Shown here: positions 43,336 to 52,070 of the stretch, piece after piece | How the letters are laid out: each line of letters begins with the position of its first letter | Numbering within the stretch: position 1 is the stretch's first letter | Assembly (NCBI GenBank): GCA_044426235.1 | Contig: JAWXUS010000003.1 | Coordinates: 61,447 to 125,446 of the forward strand | Direction: 5' to 3' | Source of the DNA: JAGHEK01 sp044426235 | Lineage (GTDB): Bacteria > Bacillota > Clostridia > Peptostreptococcales > Peptostreptococcaceae | DNA length: 64,000 nt | The notes under the pieces: generated by a model | The model's database searches: none | Told to the model about the DNA's origin: nothing | What the model saw: only the letters and a program-made list of their open reading frames with translations | Translations under genes and position numbers: made by a program

Positions 43336-43416
43336 AAATTTTCCTTTCACGATTATCATCAAAAACTTTGTATATTAATCCTTCATACATTATAATAAAA
43401 TAAAGGAGTTGATAAC

Positions 43417-43830
43417 TTGATTAAACTAACAATCCCTGGTAGGCCAATTAGTAAATCTAATTTTAAACTACACAATAAAACTGGTCAAGCTTGGATGCCT
43501 GTTAAAGGTAAGCATTCAAAATATGCGGCATATGAAAATATGATTGCAGGATTTATAAATACTCAATATAGCGGAGAAATGATTGAAGAAGATTTAATTA
43601 TGGTTTTAAAACTTTATTTCCCAAACAAAAAAATGGGAGATCTTCATAACTATCCTAAAAGTATTTGTGATGGAATAGAAAAAAGTGGAATTATAAAAAA
43701 TGATAAACAATTAAAACCCGTTTTATTATTTGATTATATTGATCGTGAAAATCCTAGAGTTGAAATAGAACTTTACAAACTTAGCGAATACGACATTAAT
43801 TACACAATAACAAAAAAAGCCTTCGATTAA
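43417..43830 (+). CDS. RusA-family Holliday junction resolvase
   Basis: A 137-residue protein beginning IKLTIPGRPISKSNFKLH at a TTG with AAAGGAG eight bases upstream. RusA motifs: the early strand IPGRPISK, then KKMGDLHNYPKSICDGIEKSGIIKNDKQL, where the Asp residues are the metal-binding pair and the Lys is catalytic in E. coli RusA. RusA is usually found in prophages; here no phage genes are nearby and flanking genes are housekeeping repair functions, so it may be domesticated. It stands as a single gene with a bidirectional terminator. Confidence 0.85.
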   Translation: MIKLTIPGRPISKSNFKLHNKTGQAWMPVKGKHSKYAAYENMIAGFINTQYSGEMIEEDLIMVLKLYFPNKKMGDLHNYPKSICDGIEKSGIIKNDKQLKPVLLFDYIDRENPRVEIELYKLSEYDINYTITKKAFD

Positions 43831-43848
43831 GAAGACTTTTTTGTTATT
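43806..43848. terminator. Bidirectional terminator between the RusA gene and nfo
   Basis: ATAACAAAAAAG...CTTTTTTGTTAT arms with an inner CTTC/GAAG stem and one mismatch; serves both converging genes. Confidence 0.8.
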
Positions 43849-44683
43849 TAGATCTATTTAAAACTTCATTTCTTATAACTTCAATTTCTTCCTTATGTTC
43901 TTTTTCATCAAGTGGTGTTTCAAGATAAAATGGTAAATGCTTTAATTTTTCGTGAGTAACAAAATTCATAAGTGCATCAAATCCAATAGTACCTTCTCCA
44001 ATAGCTGCATGTCTATCTTTATTACTTGCAAATGGCATCATGCTATCATTTAAATGAATTGCCTTTAACTTATCAAGCCCAATTATTCTATCAAATTCTT
44101 CGATAACTTCATCAAGTTTATTAACTATATCATATCCTGCTGAGAAAATATGACAAGTATCAAGGCATACTCCTACTCTATCTTTATAAACTATTCCATC
44201 AATAATATTTTTTATTTCTTCAAATGTAACTCCAATTTCACTACCTTTTCCCGACATAGTTTCAAGTAATAACATTAAAGTTTCATCACCATTTATTGCC
44301 TCATTTAGTCCCTCTATTATCCTTTTAGTACCAAACTCAACTCCTCCACCTATATGACTTCCCGGATGAAGGCATATGTACTCAATTCCAATTGAATTCA
44401 TTCTCTCTATATCTTCTTTTATCGCTCTTTTTGCAAACTCATATACTTCATCTTTAGTTCCACCTAAATTAACTGTATATGGTGCATGTGCAAGTATTGG
44501 ACCAAAATTATTTTCTTTTCTTATTTTATTGAATTTATCTAAATCTTTTTGGTTAAATTCTTTAGCATTTCCTCCTCTTGGATTTCTACTAAAAAATTGA
44601 AAAGTATTTGCACCAATTGATACTGCAATTTCCGCTGCTTTTCCAAATCCTTTTGATATCGTAACGTGTGGTCCTATTATCAT
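43844..44683 (-). CDS. nfo: Endonuclease IV
   Basis: A 279-residue AP endonuclease with a TIM-barrel fold and three zinc ions. The N-terminal GPHVTISKGFGKAAEIAVSIGANTFQFFSRNPRG, the central CLHPGSHIGGG, LLLETMSGKGSEIG and CLDTCHIFSAGYDI carry zinc ligands (His, Glu and Asp). HLNDSMMPFASNKDRHAAIGEG is the last ligand cluster. The start at 44683 follows AAAGGAG; the start at 44731 adds non-conserved residues and was rejected. It belongs functionally with nth nearby but is a separate transcription unit. Confidence 0.96.
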   Translation of the reverse strand: MIIGPHVTISKGFGKAAEIAVSIGANTFQFFSRNPRGGNAKEFNQKDLDKFNKIRKENNFGPILAHAPYTVNLGGTKDEVYEFAKRAIKEDIERMNSIGIEYICLHPGSHIGGGVEFGTKRIIEGLNEAINGDETLMLLLETMSGKGSEIGVTFEEIKNIIDGIVYKDRVGVCLDTCHIFSAGYDIVNKLDEVIEEFDRIIGLDKLKAIHLNDSMMPFASNKDRHAAIGEGTIGFDALMNFVTHEKLKHLPFYLETPLDEKEHKEEIEVIRNEVLNRSK

Positions 44684-44717
44684 AGTTTTCTCCTTTGTTT
44701 TTATTATATTTATACCC

Positions 44718-44750
44718 ATAAATAGAAACAAGTATCTAAAAAGATACTTG
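44718..44750 (-). terminator. Terminator after the ArsR-like gene
   Basis: Stem CAAGTATCT/AGATACTTG with a 4-base loop, followed on the minus strand by an imperfect T tract (TTTCTATTT). Confidence 0.65.
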
Positions 44751-44754
44751 AAAC

Positions 44755-45201
44755 TTAAACTTCTACTTTTATATTTGCAATCATTGATAAATCATATTCA
44801 TTAGATAAAACTTCATTCTCTCTTTTGTTTATAATTTCTTCAACTTTTGATTTTACAATCTCTTTTATTTCTTCTAATTCTTCTTTTGTAAGACAAATTG
44901 TATCTTCCAAAATATCATCGCTATTAATTATTTGTCTATCTATTTTTATATTTTTATTAGATGGATAATAATATTTTTCAATTATCCCAGATTTAATTTT
45001 TTCTTCAACTAATGATAAAATTCCATGCTTATATAACGTTTTCACGTGATAATTAACCTTTGCATGAGGTTCATCTAATAATATTGATATCTGTTTTGCT
45101 GATAATGATTTTTCTTCAAAAATATTTAAAATATCTATTCTTCTTTGGTGTGTTAGAGCCTTTATACTCTCTAACTCCTTAACAACTAGAACTTCTTGCA
45201 T
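44755..45201 (-). CDS. ArsR-like winged-helix transcriptional regulator
   Basis: A 148-residue DNA-binding protein. Residues 8-75 form a winged helix of the ArsR/HTH_20 type: ELESIKALTHQRRIDILNIFEEKSLSAKQISILLDEPHAKVNYHVKTLYKHGILSL. The C-terminal half (about 80-148) has an acidic helix ELEEIKEIVKSKVEEIINKRENEV and no metal-binding cysteine pair, so it is not a classical metal sensor. The target is unknown. It has a near-perfect promoter of its own and does not sit in front of an obvious partner; lepB is upstream and nfo downstream. Confidence 0.8.
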   Translation of the reverse strand: MQEVLVVKELESIKALTHQRRIDILNIFEEKSLSAKQISILLDEPHAKVNYHVKTLYKHGILSLVEEKIKSGIIEKYYYPSNKNIKIDRQIINSDDILEDTICLTKEELEEIKEIVKSKVEEIINKRENEVLSNEYDLSMIANIKVEV

Positions 45202-45233
45202 TTAACAATCCCCCTGTAAGTACTAATGATTAT

Positions 45234-45262
45234 ATTATAAATAATACACTATTTTTTGTCAA
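45234..45262 (-). promoter_or_regulatory. Sigma-A promoter of the ArsR-like gene
   Basis: A perfect TTGACA, a 17-base spacer and TATAAT on the minus strand. Confidence 0.85.
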
Positions 45263-45266
45263 AATA

Positions 45267-45297
45267 GTTAATATTTTATATTTTTTTGAATATTAAC
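45267..45297 (-). terminator. Possible terminator after lepB
   Basis: A 9-bp inverted repeat GTTAATATT/AATATTAAC at the lepB stop codon followed by TATTTT on the minus strand, overlapping the region just upstream of the regulator's promoter. AT-only stem; uncertain. Confidence 0.4.
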
Positions 45298-45842
45298 TAA
45301 AATAATCCTATTTTATTAAATGGGAATAACCTAATAAATACTTTCCCCATAACATCTGTTTCTTTTACTAAACCAACATCTTGATGCCTACTATCTAAAC
45401 TTCTTTCTCTATTGTCTCCCATAACAAAAATTTCATCTTCTCCAACAATTAAATTGATAACTCCATCAGTTTGATTATCTGTTATGTATGGCTCATCTAT
45501 CAAAACATCATTAACATAAACGTTAGAATTTTCAATTTTAATTTTATCGCCTTCAACTGCAATTACTCTTTTAACTAAATCTTTATTTGATTTACCATCA
45601 TCACTTAAAAGTTCAGTTGAAAAAACTATTATATCTCCTGACTCAAATCCACTAAATCTGTGAGTTATCCTGTTTACTATTAAATAATCATTTTCTTCAA
45701 GTGTCGGATACATTGATTCACCCTTAACTAAGGTTGGTTTTACAAACTGAGTTATTACAAATGATAATACTAATGCTGATGCAATAATTTTAACCCACTC
45801 CATAATTTCTTTTTTTATCTTTTGTGTCGTTTCTTGATTCAA
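45297..45842 (-). CDS. lepB: Signal peptidase I
   Basis: A 181-residue membrane protease that removes signal peptides outside the cell membrane. One N-terminal membrane segment (IIASALVLSFVITQFVKPTLV, residues about 19-39) is followed by the catalytic serine S43 in KGESMYPTLEE and the catalytic lysine K91 in LVKRVIAVEGDKI. The box E motif GDNRERSLDSR is present. The start is a TTG with GGGAG nine bases upstream. It lies 15 bases after the HEPN-motif gene, so the three genes prsW, HEPN and lepB form one transcript. Confidence 0.94.
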   Translation of the reverse strand: MNQETTQKIKKEIMEWVKIIASALVLSFVITQFVKPTLVKGESMYPTLEENDYLIVNRITHRFSGFESGDIIVFSTELLSDDGKSNKDLVKRVIAVEGDKIKIENSNVYVNDVLIDEPYITDNQTDGVINLIVGEDEIFVMGDNRERSLDSRHQDVGLVKETDVMGKVFIRLFPFNKIGLF

Positions 45843-45857
45843 AATTTTTCACTCCCT

Positions 45858-46652
45858 CTAAAAATTTTCTTTTCTTCCTATCATATGAATAAGTATTTCA
45901 TTTATTTTATCATACTTTTCTTGTTCAATTTCAAGGTTTAAAAGTTCACATGCACTAATTAAATCCTTCATAACTTCAAGAGGATTTGCATAAATTTCCT
46001 CAATTTCTTCTTTACCAACACCTTTAAAACCATGTCCGATTGGACTATCATTTCTAAGTCTCATTAAATTTTCTAGTTTTGAATTATTAATTATAAGAAG
46101 TGCACTTTCCATTTTCTTATTTTTTTTAATATATTTCTTTGAATAATTATTTATTCCATGTATAAGATTTGTATTATATATATTATAACTCTTTTTTAGG
46201 GTATATAAAATATTTTTTTTTGAAAACATATAACTGTACATACTTATATTGTAACTTTTATTTTCTTTGGTTGTAACGAATATATACTTAAGTAAAGATT
46301 CTTTTACCCTATATAGTCTTCCTAAAAAATCTATATATTCTTGATTTAAAATTTGTATTCTAATATTCTCAATAAGTTCAGATAAAACATCATCTGGACA
46401 TCCCTCGACTAAATTAGTCAAATTATCTTTTAAATTAGATAATGCAGGTTTTTTGATTAAGTTTTGATCTATTTTATTAAGTGTTATTAAAGATTTCCTA
46501 AATTCAAAATTTGTAGAATAAACGCAAGATTCAACTAAATAATATAAATTAGATTTCGTTAAACCACCTTCCTCTAAAATCTCAAGTACTGCATCGTAAT
46601 CATATCTTTTTAAAAACTTAGAAAGCGCATATTCTTGGCATTCATTTAACAT
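45858..46652 (-). CDS. Helical protein with a HEPN-type RN-x5-H motif, putative RNase
   Basis: A 264-residue protein, mostly helical and without membrane segments. Near the C-terminus MRLRNDSPIGHGF holds R200-N201 and H207, i.e. R-N-x5-H, the active-site pattern of HEPN ribonucleases and very like the RN(x)AHGF motif of CARF-HEPN CRISPR proteins such as Csm6 and the TIGR02710 family. There is no CARF domain and no CRISPR in the window. The N-terminal part (FLKRYDYDAVLEILEEGGLTKSNLYYLVESCVY) resembles the helical linker of those proteins. The start follows AGGAGG. The assignment rests on this motif alone. Confidence 0.55.
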   Translation of the reverse strand: MLNECQEYALSKFLKRYDYDAVLEILEEGGLTKSNLYYLVESCVYSTNFEFRKSLITLNKIDQNLIKKPALSNLKDNLTNLVEGCPDDVLSELIENIRIQILNQEYIDFLGRLYRVKESLLKYIFVTTKENKSYNISMYSYMFSKKNILYTLKKSYNIYNTNLIHGINNYSKKYIKKNKKMESALLIINNSKLENLMRLRNDSPIGHGFKGVGKEEIEEIYANPLEVMKDLISACELLNLEIEQEKYDKINEILIHMIGRKENF

Positions 46653-46725
46653 AATATCCTCCTAACAATTAATTATATATTTTATTATTATCTACTAAAT
46701 TTATTTTATTACTAAAATTACTTAT

Positions 46726-47403
46726 CTATTTTCGTTTATTAAATCTTTTTGATAAATTTATAAATTCTTCTAATTTATCAAAATTAGTTTTTAATAAAAA
46801 TGCTATAAAAACTATAAATGCTATAAGTGAATAGCTTTTATTTAATGTTAATATAAAATTAAATGTTCCATGTAAAACTACTGGAAGTAAAAATGCAAGT
46901 ACAATGTACTCTCTTTTTCTTTCAAATCTAAATTTAGATAAATAATATCCCATAGTAATTGAAAATGAAATGTGTGCAGGAATTGAAATAAAAGTTCTTA
47001 AAATACTTACTTGATAAACTAAATGTTTTTCTTCATAAATAATGTATATAAAATTTTCAATAAATGCGAATCCAAGAGATAAAAATACTGAATAAATTAT
47101 TGCATCAATTCTTTCATCAAATTCTTTTTCATAAGTTAAAAGTAATAAAAGAATTATAAATTTAATTCCTTCTTCAACAAGTCCCGAAACAACGTATGAA
47201 AAATAAATATCATAATTATGTCCTATAAAAATATTTACTCTTAGTAAAATTTCTTCAATATAAAAAGCTAAACTACCACAAATTATCCCAAATATAAAAT
47301 ATTTAAGTAACACTTTTATAGGCTCTTTTTGATATTTATCTTTTAAATATATCCAAAACAAACAAATTATTATTGGTGTTAATGCTAATATTAAATAATA
47401 CAT
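46726..47403 (-). CDS. PrsW-family intramembrane metalloprotease
   Basis: A 225-residue membrane protein with about seven hydrophobic segments. The family motifs are complete: E77-E78-x-x-K81 in VEEGIKF, E116 in FAFIENF, H144 in IPAHISFS and H178 in VLHGTFNF. PrsW-type enzymes perform site-1 cleavage of anti-sigma factors in Firmicutes. It is divergent from sleC, an arrangement that I recall from Clostridioides and, with sleB, from Bacillus. It is the first gene of a three-gene leftward unit with the HEPN-motif gene and lepB. Confidence 0.88.
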   Translation of the reverse strand: MYYLILALTPIIICLFWIYLKDKYQKEPIKVLLKYFIFGIICGSLAFYIEEILLRVNIFIGHNYDIYFSYVVSGLVEEGIKFIILLLLLTYEKEFDERIDAIIYSVFLSLGFAFIENFIYIIYEEKHLVYQVSILRTFISIPAHISFSITMGYYLSKFRFERKREYIVLAFLLPVVLHGTFNFILTLNKSYSLIAFIVFIAFLLKTNFDKLEEFINLSKRFNKRK

Positions 47404-47467
47404 AAAAAATATCCTTTCATTTTTTATCTATTATTCCCAATTTCTTTAACATAATGATAACTTTATT

Positions 47468-47476
47468 CATACAATA
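47468..47476 (+). promoter_or_regulatory. Mother-cell sigma factor (sigma-E/K type) -10 element before sleC
   Basis: CATACAATA, the sporulation sigma-E/sigma-K -10 pattern, lies 28 bases before the sleC start. The -35 region is less clear, so the choice of sigma factor is open. Confidence 0.45.
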
Positions 47477-47504
47477 AGTTAAAATATTTTAGAGGAGGTA
47501 TAGT

Positions 47505-48773
47505 ATGCAAGAGGGATTTTTAACTGTTAGTGTTTACGATATAACTACTAATACGCCAATTAAAGATGCTAAAGTAAACATATATTCAAATCCAGATATC
47601 TCCGAGAGCCAATCACAGGTTTATCAAAACTTAGAAACTAACGAGTCTGGTCAAGTAACAAACTTAAATTTAACAGCACCTGATTTAGAATACTCTCAAG
47701 AACCTTCAACTATAAGACCTTATAGCACATATACAGTTGAAGTAATTGCCGATGGATATGAAACTCTTTTGGTTGAGGGTACTCAAATCCTTCCAACTAG
47801 CGAGGCAAGACAAAGTATGCCACTAAATCCAATAACTAGACGTCGTGGAAGTAGTAGGTCCACTGAAGAAGTTATTGATATTGGAGCACATACTCTTTAT
47901 GGAGATTACCCCGAAAAAATACCAGAAAGTAGCTTAAAGCCACTTCCACCACCAACGGGATTTGTAGTTTTAGATAATCCAGTTGTACCGGAATACATTG
48001 TTGTACACGATGGGCTTCCTACAAATACTAGCGCAACAGATTATTGGATTCCATTTAAAGATTATATAAAAAATGTGGCATCATCTGAAGTATATTCAAC
48101 TTGGCCTCTTCAAACTATATATGCAAATGTCATTGCAATAATTTCATTTACATTAAATAGAGTTTTTACTGAATGGTATAGAGGTCAAGGATATAATTTT
48201 ACAATAACTTCAACTACTAATTTTGATCATAAATTCATATATAATAGAAATATTTTTGATAATATTAGCGTTGTAGTTGACGATATATTCAATACTTTCA
48301 TAAAAAGACCCGCATCATCTAGACAACCACTTCTAGCACAATACTGCGATGGTCAAAAGGTTCAATGTCCAAATCAAATGACTCAATGGGGAAGTAAGTT
48401 TCTTGGAGATCAAGGAATGGATTACCTTCAAATTCTTAGATATTTTTATGGAGAAGAAGTAATTCTTGAGAAAGCTCCTATTATTAGTGGTGTTCCTGTT
48501 TCTTTCCCAGGAGTTGTATTAACTATTGGGTCAAGTGGAAAAGATGTTAGAACTGTTCAAAATCAACTTAATCAAATTGCAAAATCATATAGTGCTATTC
48601 CAAAAGTTAAGGAAGACGGCATATATGGAACCGATACTAGTAATTCAGTTAAGGCATTCCAACAAATATTTGGCATTCCGCAGTCTGGAAGTGTTGATTT
48701 TACAACTTGGTATGAACTTTCAAAAATTTATGTTGCAGTAACAAAAATTGCATCATTAAATCCAACTATATAA
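47505..48773 (+). CDS. sleC: Spore cortex-lytic enzyme SleC
   Basis: A 422-residue protein that degrades spore cortex peptidoglycan during germination. The N-terminal pre/pro region (FLTVSVYDITTNTPIKDAKVNIY; RPYSTYTVEVIADGYETLLVEGTQIL) is a beta-sandwich domain. The middle domain with YGDYPEKIPESSLKPLPPPTGFVVL, FKDYIKNVASSEVYSTWP, IYANVIAIISFTLNRVFTEWYR and YCDGQKVQCPNQMTQWGSKFLGDQG matches the SpoIID-like lytic domain of clostridial SleC. The C-terminus (about 345-410) is a PG_binding_1 domain (GKDVRTVQNQLNQIA...GIYGTDTSNSVKAFQ). It would be activated by Csp proteases, which are not in this window. Sporulation-type promoter upstream. Confidence 0.93.
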   Translation: MQEGFLTVSVYDITTNTPIKDAKVNIYSNPDISESQSQVYQNLETNESGQVTNLNLTAPDLEYSQEPSTIRPYSTYTVEVIADGYETLLVEGTQILPTSEARQSMPLNPITRRRGSSRSTEEVIDIGAHTLYGDYPEKIPESSLKPLPPPTGFVVLDNPVVPEYIVVHDGLPTNTSATDYWIPFKDYIKNVASSEVYSTWPLQTIYANVIAIISFTLNRVFTEWYRGQGYNFTITSTTNFDHKFIYNRNIFDNISVVVDDIFNTFIKRPASSRQPLLAQYCDGQKVQCPNQMTQWGSKFLGDQGMDYLQILRYFYGEEVILEKAPIISGVPVSFPGVVLTIGSSGKDVRTVQNQLNQIAKSYSAIPKVKEDGIYGTDTSNSVKAFQQIFGIPQSGSVDFTTWYELSKIYVAVTKIASLNPTI

Positions 48774-48814
48774 AAAAATACTTGAGAAAATATATATTTT
48801 CTCAAGTATTTAAT
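48774..48814. terminator. Bidirectional terminator between sleC and asnA
   Basis: A long inverted repeat AAATACTTGAGAAAA/TTTTCTCAAGTATTT with a short AT loop. Confidence 0.9.
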
Positions 48815-48817
48815 AAT

Positions 48818-49825
48818 CTATAATAAATGAATTCCAGCTTCTCTACATTTTTCAATCATATCAATAGGCCAAACTCCAACTTGAACTTCTCCAATATGTG
48901 CTTTATTTAAGAAATACATGCATATCCTTGATTGTCCAATACCACCACCTATAGTGTATGGTAACTCACCATTTAAAAGCATTTTATGATAATCAAGATC
49001 TTTTCTTTCTTCACAATCAGATATCTTTAACTGCTTTTCTAAACTCTTTTCATCAACCCTAATCCCCATAGAAGATAATTCTATCACACTATCAAGTACT
49101 GGATTAAAGAATAATATATCTCCATTTAAGTCCCAATCATCATAATCTGGACTTCTTCCATCGTGCTTTTCATTATTACTTAATAATTTTCCAATTTGCA
49201 TTAAAAATATAGCACCTTTTTCTCTAACTATTTTATCTTCTCTTTCACTTGGAGATAAACTCGGATACATATCTAAAAGTTCTTGAGATGTCATAAAATA
49301 TATTTCGTCTGGAAGTAATTTTTTTATTTCAGGATATATTTCTTGAACGTGCTTTTCAGTTTCCTTAAAAACTGTATAAATTTTATTTACAATTTCTTTT
49401 AATGTATCTAAATTTCTATCTTCTTTATTTATTATAATTTCCCAGTCCCACTGATCAACATACACAGAATGAAGATTATCAAGACATTCTTCGTCTTTTC
49501 TAATAGCATTCATATCACTATATAAACCTCTATTTTCCTCAAAACCATAATTTTTAAGGGCAATTCTTTTCCACTTAGCTAAGGATTGAACTATTTCTGC
49601 ATCTTCATTAATAGAACTAATATTAAATTTAACTGCATTCTCAACACCATTTAAATTATCATTTACACCAGTTTTAGGTAAAACGAAAAGTGGTGATGAT
49701 ACTCTAGTCAATTTAAGTTCTTCTGATAATCTACTTTCAAAGAAATCTTTTAAATCTTTTATAGCTTGTTGTGTTTCAATAATACTTAAACTATTTGTGT
49801 AACTTTTTGGTATTATAAGTCCCAT
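48818..49825 (-). CDS. asnA: Ammonia-dependent asparagine synthetase
   Basis: A 335-residue class II synthetase-like enzyme making asparagine from aspartate, ammonia and ATP. The N-terminal LTRVSSPLFVLPKTGVNDNLNGVENAVKF, QSLAKWKRIALKNYGF, EGRGLYSDMNAIRKDEE-like region, VYVDQWDWEIII and the C-terminal TIGGGIGQSRICMYFLNKAHIGEVQVGVWP are typical. The start follows AAGGAG. It stands alone between ptsI and sleC, with terminators at both ends. No T-box was seen upstream. Confidence 0.96.
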   Translation of the reverse strand: MGLIIPKSYTNSLSIIETQQAIKDLKDFFESRLSEELKLTRVSSPLFVLPKTGVNDNLNGVENAVKFNISSINEDAEIVQSLAKWKRIALKNYGFEENRGLYSDMNAIRKDEECLDNLHSVYVDQWDWEIIINKEDRNLDTLKEIVNKIYTVFKETEKHVQEIYPEIKKLLPDEIYFMTSQELLDMYPSLSPSEREDKIVREKGAIFLMQIGKLLSNNEKHDGRSPDYDDWDLNGDILFFNPVLDSVIELSSMGIRVDEKSLEKQLKISDCEERKDLDYHKMLLNGELPYTIGGGIGQSRICMYFLNKAHIGEVQVGVWPIDMIEKCREAGIHLL

Positions 49826-49910
49826 AAAATCACTCCTTATTTTATTATTATTTATATTTATTAAAATTTAGTATATTTTATACTATTATATAAAATATAT
49901 TAAATTTTAA

Positions 49911-49956
49911 TACGAAAAAATCTTTCGTCTATTCTATAACAAATATACGAAAGATT
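49911..49956 (-). terminator. Terminator of the ptsH-ptsI operon
   Basis: A 10-bp stem AATCTTTCGT/ACGAAAGATT with an 18-base loop and six T on the minus strand. Confidence 0.8.
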
Positions 49957-49979
49957 CTAGCAAATATTTACATTATAAA

Positions 49980-51692
49980 TTAATTAAAAGTCTTATCTAT
50001 GAAAGCTTTTATTTCTTCTGCAGTACCCATTTCAACTACTTTATTTGAGAATGCTTGCATTTCTTCAAAACTTAAAGAATTTATAAGCTTTCTAGCAGGA
50101 AGTATTGATATTGGACTCATTGAGAATTCATCAAGACCAAATCCTAAAAGAACTGGTATCATACTTGTATCTCCAGCACTTTCTCCACACATTCCAACCC
50201 ACTTACCTTCTTTATGTGCACTATCTATTACCATTTTTATAAGTCTAAGTACAGCCGGATTAAATTGGTTGTATAAATGACTTATTTTTTGGTTCATTCT
50301 ATCAACTGCACAAGTATATTGAATTAAATCATTAGTCCCTATTGAGAAGAAATCAACATGCTTAGCTAATATATCAGATATCATAGCAGCAGATGGTATT
50401 TCTATCATCATACCAACTTGAACATCATCTGAGTAAACTATCTTTTCACTATCAAGTTCAGCTAATACTTCTTTGATAACTTCTTTAGCTTGTAATAACT
50501 CTTCTAAAGAAGAAATCATAGGAAACATTATTCTTAATTTTCCGTGAACACTCGCTCTATATAAAGCTCTAAGTTGAGTTTTGAATATATCAGTTCTATC
50601 TAAACATATTCTTATCGCTCTGTATCCTAAGAATGGATTCATTTCGTGTTCCATATCGAAATATGGCAACTCTTTATCTCCACCTATATCTAAAGTTCTT
50701 ATAACTACAGGCTTATTATCCATTTTTTCAAGAACAGTTTTATATGCTTCAAATTGCTCATTTTCAGTTGGGAAAGTATCTTCTTTGTCCATATATAAGA
50801 ACTCAGTTCTATATAGCCCAACACCTTCAGCATCATTATTTAAAAGACCTTCAACATCATTTGGACTTCCTATATTTCCAGCAAGTTCAACGTGTCTACC
50901 ATCTGTAGTCTTACTTTCTTGACCTTTTAATAATTTTAAAGTTTCTTTATAATCTTCATATTCTTTCTTTAACGTTGTATACTTAGCTATAGTTTCTTCA
51001 TCAGGATTAACTATAACTTCCCCAGTATTTCCGTTAAATACTATGTATTCTCCATCTTTAATAGTTTGAGTAGCATCACTTAAACCAACTATTGCAGCTA
51101 TTTCTAATGTTCTAGCCATTATAGCAGTATGAGAAGTTCTTCCACCTATATCAGTTAAGAACCCTAGAACCATTTTCTTATTCATAGTAGCAGTATCTGA
51201 AGGAGTTAAGTCGTGAGCTATTAATATAACTTCTTCATCTAAGTTTGCAAGATCTACAACTTTAACACCTAATATATGTCTAAGAATTCTATTTGTAACA
51301 TCTTTTATATCAGCCGCTCTTTCTCTCATATATTCATTGTCCATAGACTCAAATATAGAAACAAACATTTCTTTAACTTCATTAAGTGCAAATTCTGCAT
51401 TAACTTTATCATCGTTTATTTTAGCTTTTGTAGAATCTAATAATTCTGGATCTTCTAAAACTAGTAAGTGAGCTTCAAATATTTGAGCTTCGTGTTCTCC
51501 AAGTTCAACTAAAGCCTTTTCCTTAACCTTAATTAATTCTTCCTTTGATACTTTAACAGCATCTTCTAATTTTGTTATTTCTAAACTAGTATCAGTAACT
51601 ACCTTCTTTTCAATTACAAGTTCAGTTTCTTTAACTACTAGCGCTTTCCCCAGTGCTATACCAGGAGATGCTCCAATTCCTTTAATATTCAT
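49980..51692 (-). CDS. ptsI: PTS enzyme I
   Basis: A 570-residue phosphotransferase that moves phosphate from PEP to HPr. The phosphorylated histidine is H188 in GGRTSHTAIMARTLEIAAIVG; the HPr-binding helical domain is N-terminal. The PEP-binding barrel has YRTEFLYMD, GYRAIRICLDRTDIFKTQLRALYRAS, SIGTNDLIQYTCAVDRMN and VGMCGESAGD with the catalytic cysteine in MCGESA. It follows ptsH after 53 bases that include a small hairpin. It supplies the sugar PTS encoded at 12.8-15.1 kb. Confidence 0.98.
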   Translation of the reverse strand: MNIKGIGASPGIALGKALVVKETELVIEKKVVTDTSLEITKLEDAVKVSKEELIKVKEKALVELGEHEAQIFEAHLLVLEDPELLDSTKAKINDDKVNAEFALNEVKEMFVSIFESMDNEYMRERAADIKDVTNRILRHILGVKVVDLANLDEEVILIAHDLTPSDTATMNKKMVLGFLTDIGGRTSHTAIMARTLEIAAIVGLSDATQTIKDGEYIVFNGNTGEVIVNPDEETIAKYTTLKKEYEDYKETLKLLKGQESKTTDGRHVELAGNIGSPNDVEGLLNNDAEGVGLYRTEFLYMDKEDTFPTENEQFEAYKTVLEKMDNKPVVIRTLDIGGDKELPYFDMEHEMNPFLGYRAIRICLDRTDIFKTQLRALYRASVHGKLRIMFPMISSLEELLQAKEVIKEVLAELDSEKIVYSDDVQVGMMIEIPSAAMISDILAKHVDFFSIGTNDLIQYTCAVDRMNQKISHLYNQFNPAVLRLIKMVIDSAHKEGKWVGMCGESAGDTSMIPVLLGFGLDEFSMSPISILPARKLINSLSFEEMQAFSNKVVEMGTAEEIKAFIDKTFN

Positions 51693-51716
51693 AAAATTTA
51701 CCTCCCATAATATAAT

Positions 51717-51739
51717 ACCCCGGAAAAAATATCCGAGGT
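51717..51739 (-). promoter_or_regulatory. Hairpin in the ptsH-ptsI intergenic region
   Basis: ACCTCGGA / TCCGGGGT (8 pairs, one G-U) with a short loop and no T run. It may protect or pause the ptsH mRNA and so change the HPr:EI ratio; this is an inference. Confidence 0.4.
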
Positions 51740-51745
51740 TAATTA

Positions 51746-52006
51746 TTATTCTCCAAATCCATTTTCAACTAATTCTACTAATGCATTAACTGCAGCTTCT
51801 TGATCTTCACCGTTAGCAACTATTGTTAATTCATCATTTTGAGCAAGTCCTAAACTCATAACACCCATTATTGACTTAGCATTTACAGTTTTTCCTTTAG
51901 CTATTATTTCTACAGTTGACTTGAACTCAGCAGCTTTCTTAACAAACATTCCAGCTGGTCTAGCGTGTAATCCACTAGCATTTTTTATACTTACGTTTTT
52001 TTCCAT
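51746..52006 (-). CDS. ptsH: PTS phosphocarrier protein HPr
   Basis: An 86-residue phosphocarrier. The phosphorylated histidine is in GLHARPAGMF (H14, usually numbered 15) and the regulatory serine in KSIMGVMSL (S45, usually 46), the site of HPr kinase and of CcpA signalling in Firmicutes. The length and fold are normal. It precedes ptsI. The start ATG follows GGAGGATTTTCACG. Confidence 0.98.
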   Translation of the reverse strand: MEKNVSIKNASGLHARPAGMFVKKAAEFKSTVEIIAKGKTVNAKSIMGVMSLGLAQNDELTIVANGEDQEAAVNALVELVENGFGE

Positions 52007-52070
52007 CGTGAAAATCCTCCATTAAATTTTTTGGTAAAATAAACAATTATAAAATACCATTTCAAATAGT

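Noticed and set aside
43417..43830. Prophage remnant around the RusA gene
   Set aside because: No integrase, terminase, capsid or attachment-like repeats are seen; both sides are housekeeping genes with normal terminators.
49826..49979. Asparagine T-box before asnA
   Set aside because: No GGGTGGAACC-type T-box block is present; the visible hairpin is the ptsI terminator.
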